In this document: in pieces, positions 8,326-16,917 of the stretch
How positions within the stretch are numbered: position 1 is the first letter of the stretch
Layout: each line of letters starts with the position of its first letter
NCBI RefSeq assembly: GCF_030362935.1
Contig: NZ_JAUCDY010000009.1
Span: 39,454-103,453, forward strand
Reading direction: 5' to 3'
From: Thiopseudomonas acetoxidans
GTDB lineage: Bacteria > Pseudomonadota > Gammaproteobacteria > Pseudomonadales > Pseudomonadaceae
DNA length: 64,000 nt
Position numbers and translations under genes: made by a program
Notes under the pieces: model-generated
The model's input: only the letters and a program-made list of their open reading frames with translations
Databases searched by the model: none
What the model was told of the DNA's origin: nothing

Positions 8326-8433
8326 TCATTCATCCTTAAGCGTGTTGGCGTAAAAAACAAGAGAACCGTACATGATGGCAACCAGTGCCAACATCATGCC
8401 AATACCGCCAAAGGCTATTATTGTACCCGTCAT
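8326..8433 (-). CDS. Small single-helix membrane protein (35 aa)
   Basis: It starts at ATG 8433 on the minus strand with GGAGAAAC just upstream. It reads MTGTIIAFGG, then a hydrophobic run with IGMMLALVAIMYGSLVF, and a short hydrophilic tail NTLKDE. The strong ribosome site, the clean helix and the charged tail suggest a genuine small membrane protein, perhaps an accessory subunit of a transporter such as the tiny subunits of sodium symporters. The truncated gene at 8073 lies about 250 bp downstream on the same strand. I do not recognise the family. Confidence 0.45.
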   Translation of the reverse strand: MTGTIIAFGGIGMMLALVAIMYGSLVFYANTLKDE

Positions 8434-8577
8434 TTTTGTTTCTCCTTTTTGGTTTGCATCGTTGATGGCACGAAATCGTGCTGCTTCAGCTAAGCTGTAG
8501 CCTTACTCTGTAACAAAAGCAATGACAAATACCGCGTAAGTAAATCTTGGTGTGCGATTTATTAATTCAATAAGCTC

Positions 8578-9437
8578 TTAGCACCTGTGGCAGAACGAAA
8601 AGTTTGGGCACGTGAGCTACAGGTGCAGTATAACGCGAGCGTTGTAACGCGCTGTAATGCGGTTGGCATCAGCCGTACCGCTTATTATTACGAACCTAAG
8701 TTAACCGATGACACTGCAATCATTGATGCACTCAATGCGTTGATTGAAAAACATCATCGCTGGGGTTTTCCTAAGTGCTTCAAACGTCTTCGCAAGCTAG
8801 GCCACAGCTGGAATCACAAGCGAGTATATCGTGTTTATACTGAGTTAAAACTGAACCTGCGGCGCAAAGGCAAGCGGCGCGTGCCTAACCGCAACCCTGA
8901 GCCTCTGGCTGCGCCTAGTGCGCTGGGTAAGTGCTGGTCAATGGACTTTATGAGCGACAGCTTACACAACAAAGTCCGGTTTCGGACATTCAATGTTATT
9001 GATGATTTTAACCGCGAAATACTCGGCATTGATATCGCGACCAGTATGCCATCGTTGCGTGTAATACGTTATCTGGACCAGCTGGCTGAATGGCACGGTT
9101 ACCCTGAGAAAATTCGCGTTGATAACGGCAGTGAATTTACCTCAGAAGTCTTCACCAGCTGGGCAAAAGTGCATGGCATTATGATTGATTACATCAAACC
9201 TGGTTGCCCTTACCAGAACGCATACATTGAGCGATTTAACCGAACGTATCGTGATGATGTACTGGATTTATATATTTTCAACAACCTGAATGAGGTAAAG
9301 CAAATAACCGAAAACTGGATTGAGTTATATAACACTGAACGACCACACGACTCACTGAATGACATGACGCCGTTAGAGTAGCGAAATGCGGCATAAATTC
9401 TCTACGAGATGACTGTGTTATAAATGGGGTATTTACA
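8578..9437 (+). mobile_element. IS3-family element, copy 2 (5' part lost)
   Basis: It begins at the very end of orfA (TTAGCACCTGTGGCAG) and runs through orfB to the right inverted repeat, whose inverse starts TGTAAATACCCC, at 9437. The left end and orfA are missing. About 250 bp of orfB duplicates what remains in copy 1, so copies 1 and 2 are separate insertions rather than one split element. Confidence 0.85.
8587..9396 (+). pseudogene. IS3-family transposase OrfB, copy 2, premature stop near the end
   Basis: The DDE integrase core is complete: a CWSMDFMSD region, then DVFNREILGIDIA-like strand, VDNGSEFTS, and ERFNRTYRDDVLDLYIF with the final Glu. Compared with copy 3, one codon TAC is TAG at 9379-9381, removing the last residues YRNAA. 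OrfA and the start region are absent. Activity would need OrfA in trans, and translation would have to start at the weak GTG 8587. Confidence 0.8.
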
Positions 9438-9835
9438 GCTGCACCACCTTTGTGGGCCGGAGAATGATGTGTGGATGAAAGCGAGTTTTGGTACCGTAAC
9501 TCATTACGGTATCAAAAATTAGAAGCCTGAAAAAAGAGTAACCCCTCACAGGGCGCTGATCTAACGGGTAGCGGGAGGGGTGTTGTTGGTGCGATTTTAA
9601 TATCAAAAGCGCCAAATAGCTCGATATTTTTGTATATGTCGCTACCTCTAACCTGCTTGCCTTTGCTTCAATTAGAACTGCCCAGAATTTCTGGGTGATC
9701 GCATTTGCGCGAACCATCGTAACTATCTTAGTACCGTAACTGGTTGCGTAACCAGCCACCCCCCGATAAATCAAAAGCTTAACCAACAAAAAACATCAAT
9801 ACAGTCAGCGGCTAAATATCAAGTGACCAAGATAC
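9438..9835. other. Spacer between IS3 copy 2 and the defence operon, with repeated palindrome-like motifs
   Basis: No credible gene is present: a 118-codon minus-strand frame exists but has no ribosome site and low-complexity composition. GTACCGTAAC occurs at 9491-9500 and again at 9731-9740. The first is half of a TACCGTAA-CTCA-TTACGGTA hairpin (9492-9511). The second leads into GGTT-GCGT-AACC (9742-9753). The first hairpin may act as the terminator of the operon read toward it or be a recombination or binding site. Its role is not determined. Confidence 0.4.
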
Positions 9836-12800
9836 TTACACGGCAGTCAAAGTATCCCCACCATGCTTAGTAACTCTTGGGCGACACTGAATCTTCATTG
9901 CGTCGCTGACAAATGCATTATCACTGGCTTTGCTAGACCAAATATATGCCTCACCTGGTTTTAACGCTCCAAGCTTCTCAGGCGTTAGTGATTTCAAACC
10001 GATACAGGCTTTTTGAATATGCTTTAACCAGTCCGGAGCGTTGAACTTATGCAGAATAATCTGTGATGAAAGCTGAATAAGTTCCACTGGTACAGATGGC
10101 GGATCTTGGCTAGCAATCATTACGCTGGTTCCCTTGTGACGCATCTCACGCACAGTTTCTACCAGGCCTTTTACGAGGTCGGGACTATCGATATATTTGT
10201 GACACTCATCAAAAACAATCAGTTTATTGAACGTCTCACCCTGATACTTTGCCTCCGAGAAAATTTGCAGCAAGACCACGAACAAGCCCAAAGCCTCATC
10301 TTTTTCAATAAACTCATCTCGCACATCAACAACGATCATTCGGCCAGGACGAATCAAGGAACTAACATTTATTCGGTCATCAATGTATTGTTCAGCAAAA
10401 TCCAAACGCATGTCTGCTAGGTCTTTAAGTGAATCCGAAAGACTAGAGTTTTGTATTCCATCCCTTATCGCTTGGATCGAGAGGTTATTTCGATTTTTAC
10501 GCATAATATTGCCTAGTTGGCGGATATATGCGGCTTGGTTGCCGATAGCCCCCATCAAAAATTTCCAGTGCCCGGCTTGCAATTCAGAAGAACAAAACTT
10601 CAACGGATGTACCTCAATTCCAGGGTACTCAGCACGACGTTCGTTTAACTTGTCTTCAGGAGCTAACAACACAACATCATCTAAGGAAGCTGGCTCCGCA
10701 CCATATACTTCTTTAAGCTTAGCTAACTGCGTAACATCGTCATTTGGGGCTATCATCGACGTAAACTCAGGTTTATAGTCCTGAGTAGCACTGTAATGGA
10801 ATATCACACTGGCCAACTCTTTATGCAGCGTATTGATCGATGGAATTGATTTAGTTGCCATCTCCACAACTGAGCCTAATGTATAGCTTTTGCCCCCACC
10901 TTGAACACCAAATAAACTTAGTGTGTGTGTATGGTTTAAATCTAAGGCTATTTTCCGTCCATGGACCTCTCCCAATAGGCCAAACTGAGCAGAGTCACCG
11001 TTGACACCAAGAACAATATCATGGGGAACGACCTCAATTTTATTACCCGTTGTGATGTTAGGGATGTGCAAATTTTCGTCAGACTCTGGCTCTGGCTCTG
11101 GCTCTACAGTATTAGTTATTGCAGGAGCTGGATTACCAACAGGTTTTACTTCTTCAACGCCCTGATTAATCGACGGCGAAACAGTAGCTGGCTCATCATC
11201 ATTAAAAGGCAGTACTTTAATCGTTTCATCTTTCGAAGTATCTGGCCGCTCAGGTAAAGTGATCGCAGCTTGAGATACTAATTCAGTCCAAGATACGGTT
11301 CTATCTCGCTCTTTATGTAAAAATTCGGCCGAAGTTAACTTAGGCAGCGTTAGCTCAAGTGAATCCAACGTTCCTTCACTGAGTTCATTATCCTCAGGCA
11401 CTTTAGCGGAGAGCAATTCGTCAATATGGTTTCGCCCAACACGATGAAACTCGATACCAACTTCTTTTTCAACGCCAGAACTATTCTGACCGAAATCAAA
11501 AATAACTGCACTTCGGGTAATTGAAAGCTTGTATCCCTGTTCCAAGGTCCGAAGCAAAAATCTCGCCTCCTCAACAACTTCAGAAGTCAATAAACCAAAA
11601 CGTTCAGATCGTTTAAGGTAATGTTCAAGAAGGACACAGAGCTTTTGTGTTTTAACCAAGCGATCAGGTCTATCCGGTGTTGTACGAGTCAAATCAAAAT
11701 GACGCTGAAGAACACGTTCAGATTCCGAGATTTGCTCAGCAATACTCTTTTTTAAACCTTCGTACTTCGTCATATCGCCGACTTCTGAATAACACTTAAC
11801 TTCGACTAAATTACAACGAATTGTGCGTGATGAAGCATCTAAATCGAACAATGCTAAATCAGTTCTTTTAAAGCTAACGTCAGCACCAAGCTCCCCATCT
11901 CCTTTTTGAAGCTCGGAATATAGCTCTAGGTGGGCATCTAAAGGAACAATGATCTGATCTTTGAACACCCCCTGGTATTCAAGATAAAGTTTGGATAGCG
12001 CCAACCCTAAGGCTTCCGACTTTGAAGCGCTATTTGAAGCCAGTTTTAGTGCAAGCCTGCCTGACAACGCTCTAAGTGAGTCTAAAACCCTCGTCGCCTT
12101 ATTAACATCAGGAACAATTTGATGCTGTTCTAAGGTCCCTCTCAATAATGCTTCTATTTCTGTAGTAGAACGCGAAGTAATAACAAAGTTGTGCGTGTTT
12201 GAAGAAGCCATTTCAGGGCTGTGATCAATCAGATAATCTGGACGACCATCTTTACCACCGTGATCAAAAAATTCAATGCCCAAATTTCTATCCACAGTGA
12301 ATACCCAATCACTGACTTCGTGTAATTGATTTAACAAAGCTCTTTCAGCGCTATCAAGAGCCAACCTGACTACAGGCACCTGTTCTAAAGAAAAGTCGCC
12401 CGTCGCTAATGATGCGGTTATTCCCGACATCATTTTAGGCAGTTTGGCAACAGTCTCAGATATCTGGCCACCAAAAAGCATTTTCGCAGCACCATGTCTC
12501 GTGTGACGATCCCAAGCAACAACCCCATTCTCATCGAAGTAATCAATGCAATAGTCCTGATACAACCCATATATAGGCGCAACTTGTTCATCTGCCTGCG
12601 GTTTTACTACCGATAACTCTTGTGCAGGGAACACATCGAATAACATGCTTAGATGAGACTGAAACTCATCAGGCGAATGCTCAAACTCAGAGCTAGCTCT
12701 GAGCGAAATGCTTAACTTTGGCTGCAAGTGATTTTCTGCTGAATGAAATAGCTGATTTTCATTCTCACTGTCTTCGCCACTATTTATCAGCTTAAATAAA

Positions 12801-15274
12801 TCAGCGCCTACTTCTGTCGCGTATGGGTCAGCTACGAATAGACGAATATCAAAACTAATATGCTTTAGCTCCGGTTTCTTTCTCAAAGCCAACAACATGC
12901 CCGCTACGGCTCCCGCAGACCCCGCGTTAAACACATTGATCGATAAACAGTTCACATAGGGATGTTGTATCAGATATCTTTCGACCTTAGTGGCGAGAAA
13001 GGCACTACTTTGCTTACCAACTTGCTGGTAATCATTTTTAATTCCAAATGCAGTTTTGATTTTATCAATGAGTGCTTGTGGCTCTTTTTCTTGTGCAGAC
13101 GACAGAATACTCCAAAATGGATGAATACTATCAAGTGCGACCATCAACTGGCCTTGAGAGTCTGGCAGAACATAAGGAAAATTGGTTAATGCGAGTTCTT
13201 CTAATAAACTGTTTTTAGTTCCTACCGCTATTTCCTTACCAACCTTCTCACTCTGTCTTGCCCAAGCTTCCGCAAGAGAAGCCCATCCACCTAGCCATAA
13301 AGCCCTCAGTGGATGTGTAGGCCCCAGTAACATGGCTTTTTTATAGCTGCCGTCATAATTCCATATCACGATTGAAAGTGAATCCAAGCGAAGTAACGCG
13401 GCTAATTCAGTCGAATAGTCATGTCCATTTTCAGTTTCCTGAAATACCGCTGCTAGGTATTCTAGATAGCTGTTCGAATACAGGTAGGCCTCATGTGATG
13501 AAGACACATAATCATGAGCGACAGAAATTAGCTCTTTCTCATCTTGATGTATAATTTGAAAGTACGTTTCACGTGCCACTTTAAACTTTTCAAACTGGCT
13601 TTCTACACCCTTTATTGGCCAATCTACAGCATCGGCACCAGACTCACTTGCTTCTTGATTGCGAATTTCTACACGCCAAGTCAAAGCGGCCATTGGATTA
13701 GCTAGAATTTTTTGCTCAAAGTTTTTTAAGTAAGTGGTAACGGGGATTTGAATACCACTTCCTTTCTTGAATTTCACATTGACGATCGACTCAGCCTTAC
13801 TCTTACTATCCTGCCAAGTCGTTTCCATTACTTCAGCATTGGCAAATTTCTCAGTTTCGATGACGTTGGCAAATTCAGCTTTAATCTTCGCATGCGCTAA
13901 TGACGCCTCTCTGACTTTTCGCCCCTCAATTGGCTCAACCTCTGCATCTGCTGCTGGCAATACATAAAACAGATCACTTTCATTAATTCGTGAGCCAGCT
14001 TCCTCCGCACTGGACGTACCCCACGGTATTGGACACTGTTTGTCATCAACCAAAGGTAATAATTCATCGTTTTCATCAAACGCTTGAATTCGAATGTAAT
14101 GCCAACCTTCTTCCCATTCGATTCCAGTCAACTTGTTAAACGTGATTGTAACTGTGGATTTTGATGTAGCTTTACCTACCTTAATTAACCCAACAAAATC
14201 ACCTTGTTGAGTAAACACCTGAGCTTTATATTTCGCTAAACCATTAACTTCACTAGGCTTTGGTGAAACAGAAAAAGTCACAGAAAACTTTTTCAAACCA
14301 CCTTGGCCAGTAGTTAATACTTGTTGGCCAATCAGTTGTTGCAAGTTTGGATCGGTTTCATCATCAGGAATAAGCGGCAAACCCACTTCAGTCACCGTTA
14401 AACAAACCGCATCAGTGGCATCTTCCTCATACTGAAAGCGCCATTTATCAAAAGTGAGTGCCCAGTTGCTGCTATCCACCACTAATTGCTTGCGCCAACT
14501 GCTATCGAGTAGATTTTCCTGATCATTTAAAAAGAGCGCTAATCTCTTGTTAAAATCTTCACCTTCTAGTTGCAGGTCATAAACGGTTGCAATCGCTGAT
14601 TTCTCAGAGCGGTTTATAATTTGTACACACTCACGATTTTTAACTAATTTGCGGACCAACATGGAATGATCTTGATGCAACTCAAGATCAGGAATCAACC
14701 CCAGCTCGTAAAGAGCAGCACCAGCAATACTTGGATCAAAGCCATTAACCTTAATTGTTAGCGCGTATCGCAACCATTGATAATCACTGAGTTTTAGCGC
14801 CGCCTTTTCTTGAAGAATGAAGTAAATTTCGTCTAACAACCGCTTAATCGGATCAGGGGATTCAGCCTTTACTTGATTAAACGCAAGCCAATAAGCATCT
14901 GAAATATCAATTTGTTCAAAGGTCGCAGCACCAAAAGAGTCTTCAGAGGACGTTTTTAATTCATTGGGTACAAAAATCAGTAATGGCTGGCGAAGCTGGC
15001 CGTGTTCATCAGGGTTTCGCAGTTCAACAAGCTTGGTACTGGTAACCGAAAAATTGCGCGTCGCTTTCTCTGCCAATACGGCAACCTGGGCATACTCAAC
15101 CGCACCTGATACGACTTCACTAAGCTGATACATCAGCTCTGTTTCTAAATCAGATACCTTCATGCAGTGGCCTGCACCGCGAGTTTCTAGTAACAACTTA
15201 AACTTAGGTACAAGGACACTGATTAAGCTGCCGTCAATATCTGACTTAATAACGGTTTGAATTCCCTTAATCAT
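9836..15274 (-). CDS. Giant defence ATPase with nuclease-like motif and HerA/FtsK-type P-loop domain
   Basis: 1812 aa. The C-terminal third is a HerA/FtsK-like ATPase: Walker A FGVQGGGKSYT near residue 1461, Walker B KLIVFDECHKYID near 1689, and a following MIASQDPPSVP sensor-like segment. Around residue 1160, LALFDLDASS...RCNLVEVKCYSEV has the Asp...Glu-x-Lys spacing of PD-(D/E)xK nucleases. An acidic Glu-Pro linker (about 1395) separates the two. The N-terminal 1000 residues are not recognised. It is the last gene of the operon and overlaps the preceding stop by 4 bp (start 15274, upstream stop 15271). By analogy with MADS and other HerA-type systems it probably couples ATP-driven DNA translocation to cleavage of unmodified DNA; this is inferred. 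Confidence 0.85.
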   Translation of the reverse strand: MIKGIQTVIKSDIDGSLISVLVPKFKLLLETRGAGHCMKVSDLETELMYQLSEVVSGAVEYAQVAVLAEKATRNFSVTSTKLVELRNPDEHGQLRQPLLIFVPNELKTSSEDSFGAATFEQIDISDAYWLAFNQVKAESPDPIKRLLDEIYFILQEKAALKLSDYQWLRYALTIKVNGFDPSIAGAALYELGLIPDLELHQDHSMLVRKLVKNRECVQIINRSEKSAIATVYDLQLEGEDFNKRLALFLNDQENLLDSSWRKQLVVDSSNWALTFDKWRFQYEEDATDAVCLTVTEVGLPLIPDDETDPNLQQLIGQQVLTTGQGGLKKFSVTFSVSPKPSEVNGLAKYKAQVFTQQGDFVGLIKVGKATSKSTVTITFNKLTGIEWEEGWHYIRIQAFDENDELLPLVDDKQCPIPWGTSSAEEAGSRINESDLFYVLPAADAEVEPIEGRKVREASLAHAKIKAEFANVIETEKFANAEVMETTWQDSKSKAESIVNVKFKKGSGIQIPVTTYLKNFEQKILANPMAALTWRVEIRNQEASESGADAVDWPIKGVESQFEKFKVARETYFQIIHQDEKELISVAHDYVSSSHEAYLYSNSYLEYLAAVFQETENGHDYSTELAALLRLDSLSIVIWNYDGSYKKAMLLGPTHPLRALWLGGWASLAEAWARQSEKVGKEIAVGTKNSLLEELALTNFPYVLPDSQGQLMVALDSIHPFWSILSSAQEKEPQALIDKIKTAFGIKNDYQQVGKQSSAFLATKVERYLIQHPYVNCLSINVFNAGSAGAVAGMLLALRKKPELKHISFDIRLFVADPYATEVGADLFKLINSGEDSENENQLFHSAENHLQPKLSISLRASSEFEHSPDEFQSHLSMLFDVFPAQELSVVKPQADEQVAPIYGLYQDYCIDYFDENGVVAWDRHTRHGAAKMLFGGQISETVAKLPKMMSGITASLATGDFSLEQVPVVRLALDSAERALLNQLHEVSDWVFTVDRNLGIEFFDHGGKDGRPDYLIDHSPEMASSNTHNFVITSRSTTEIEALLRGTLEQHQIVPDVNKATRVLDSLRALSGRLALKLASNSASKSEALGLALSKLYLEYQGVFKDQIIVPLDAHLELYSELQKGDGELGADVSFKRTDLALFDLDASSRTIRCNLVEVKCYSEVGDMTKYEGLKKSIAEQISESERVLQRHFDLTRTTPDRPDRLVKTQKLCVLLEHYLKRSERFGLLTSEVVEEARFLLRTLEQGYKLSITRSAVIFDFGQNSSGVEKEVGIEFHRVGRNHIDELLSAKVPEDNELSEGTLDSLELTLPKLTSAEFLHKERDRTVSWTELVSQAAITLPERPDTSKDETIKVLPFNDDEPATVSPSINQGVEEVKPVGNPAPAITNTVEPEPEPESDENLHIPNITTGNKIEVVPHDIVLGVNGDSAQFGLLGEVHGRKIALDLNHTHTLSLFGVQGGGKSYTLGSVVEMATKSIPSINTLHKELASVIFHYSATQDYKPEFTSMIAPNDDVTQLAKLKEVYGAEPASLDDVVLLAPEDKLNERRAEYPGIEVHPLKFCSSELQAGHWKFLMGAIGNQAAYIRQLGNIMRKNRNNLSIQAIRDGIQNSSLSDSLKDLADMRLDFAEQYIDDRINVSSLIRPGRMIVVDVRDEFIEKDEALGLFVVLLQIFSEAKYQGETFNKLIVFDECHKYIDSPDLVKGLVETVREMRHKGTSVMIASQDPPSVPVELIQLSSQIILHKFNAPDWLKHIQKACIGLKSLTPEKLGALKPGEAYIWSSKASDNAFVSDAMKIQCRPRVTKHGGDTLTAV

Positions 15275-16917
15275 GCGTTATGTCCTTTCATACTCTCATT
15301 TTGCTTACTATTTATCTGATACCTTGGAGTAACCGTTTGTGTTACATACGCATCAGAAAGATCGCGATAAAAACCAATTTCTCGTAACCGGCGTTTAAAA
15401 CCAGATAAGTTATCTCTAAGCGCTTTATTCACATCAATTGATGACTCACAGAAAGCATCTGTATCGGGTAACGAGTCAATAAAGATGCCATATCGTTCTT
15501 TTAAGAAAGTTAACAGCTCATCAACTCTTAACTCCTTGGTGTGAAAACCCAAGTCACCACCTTTGGTGAGTACTGCCAGCTGTAACAACACTTCTAGCAG
15601 TCGTCCATCAACGCTAAATCGACGTCCACCAGTGCTACCACTTTGTTGTTCTAACAAAGCACCAGGTTTATTCTTGAGCATAAAACTATCTAGGTTTTTG
15701 ACTAGACCAGAGCGAATTGCATTACCTTGGACAAATAACAAAATCTCTATGTAGGTTTCATACTCAGGTAAGCCGAGCTGGGTAATAGCATGAATCTCTG
15801 GCGGAATGTCCTCTGACTCATGTGCAGATGACACTGACGCATCTAAAATCCCAGCGTTACGTTGACCAAAAAACTGATCGCGCTCTTGCTCTAACGGCGA
15901 CTCCAGCAGAGTGAACAAATCAGGCACTGACATTTGTTTTATCGATTTTGCCCCCGATAATTTACCTTTTTTCGATAGATACTCTGCAAATTCATCGAGT
16001 TTTTTAACGCCGAAATAGGCTTTAATAAAAGCTGGAATACGCTTGTAGTGTAACGTCGCACTTTGCTCAGCCATCGATTCACTCAAGCTATTAGCGCCAT
16101 TTGTCATGTCCACATAGAGCGCCGTCTTTTGTTTATTGCTCTCTTGGAGATTACGGCCCTTACTCTTAGCCAAAGCCGGTAGCAACTTAAACAATTTCAA
16201 TTGGTATAGCGCCAGGTGAAAGGCTAACAATATCTTTATGTACTCAACCATCACTGAACGAGGAATATACTGGCGATACGTCAGAAGCTTAATGATATCT
16301 TCAGCTAAAATATCCGCAGCTTGTTGATTAAGCGGCGCAAACCGTTCTTGTAAGTCAGCATGATCCGGCGCGTCAGACTTTACTTGATCAGACAGTCTTA
16401 ATATTGCCTGCGTTTCAACATCTACTTGCGACGAACTATCATACTGACCTGTCGTAGAATCGACACCAGCAAAGAAAAACTGTTTGAGTCGGTTAATCGC
16501 GGTCTGACCATTATTGGCATGATAAAGCAACTCATATACTTGCTTAGAGGCACCATAATCCCGACAATTTTTAGGATTTCGAAACAAATAAGTATTGCCG
16601 TGAAGTGGTCTCGGCGCAGCAACCGCTTCGTTAGCCTTGCCACGATTAATTAAGTCCACCAAGTGGGTTTCAATCCACTTTTCAATAGTAATAGGGGCTT
16701 GAGAAAAGTTTTTAAAATGCTTTCCATTACGAGAGTCTAGAAACTCGTCTTTAAACAACTCAACCGTCATACCTTTAGCACTTAGTTTACTAGAAGCGCC
16801 ATTGTGCTTTAGCCGAGCGAATAGATGAGTTAAGACCCTATCCATTTCAACAATTTTGTAATCAAGATAGCTCACTTTATTGGTGCGAAAAGCCTTATCT
16901 TTTTTACCTAACTTCAT
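15271..16917 (-). CDS. Unknown protein of the methylation-associated defence operon (548 aa)
   Basis: Not recognised by motif. It is a soluble, helical protein with many Lys/Leu-rich segments, no signal peptide, no P-loop and no obvious metal-binding cluster. It sits between the kinase-NTPase gene and the giant ATPase gene with 4-bp start/stop overlaps on both sides (16914-16917 and 15271-15274). It is therefore translationally coupled and probably made in step with both. Position and size fit the penultimate gene of MADS-like loci as I recall them. A scaffold or adaptor role is a guess. Confidence 0.75.
   Translation of the reverse strand: MKLGKKDKAFRTNKVSYLDYKIVEMDRVLTHLFARLKHNGASSKLSAKGMTVELFKDEFLDSRNGKHFKNFSQAPITIEKWIETHLVDLINRGKANEAVAAPRPLHGNTYLFRNPKNCRDYGASKQVYELLYHANNGQTAINRLKQFFFAGVDSTTGQYDSSSQVDVETQAILRLSDQVKSDAPDHADLQERFAPLNQQAADILAEDIIKLLTYRQYIPRSVMVEYIKILLAFHLALYQLKLFKLLPALAKSKGRNLQESNKQKTALYVDMTNGANSLSESMAEQSATLHYKRIPAFIKAYFGVKKLDEFAEYLSKKGKLSGAKSIKQMSVPDLFTLLESPLEQERDQFFGQRNAGILDASVSSAHESEDIPPEIHAITQLGLPEYETYIEILLFVQGNAIRSGLVKNLDSFMLKNKPGALLEQQSGSTGGRRFSVDGRLLEVLLQLAVLTKGGDLGFHTKELRVDELLTFLKERYGIFIDSLPDTDAFCESSIDVNKALRDNLSGFKRRLREIGFYRDLSDAYVTQTVTPRYQINSKQNESMKGHNA

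Noticed and set aside
8045..8577. Continuation of IS3 copy 1 interrupted by IS5
   Set aside because: The orfB segment left of the IS5 is repeated again right of 8578, so the two pieces are separate truncated copies.
9433..9789. 118-codon minus-strand frame after the defence operon
   Set aside because: No ribosome site, overlaps the IS3 end, and its sequence is dominated by the repeated GTACCGTAAC motif; not a credible gene.
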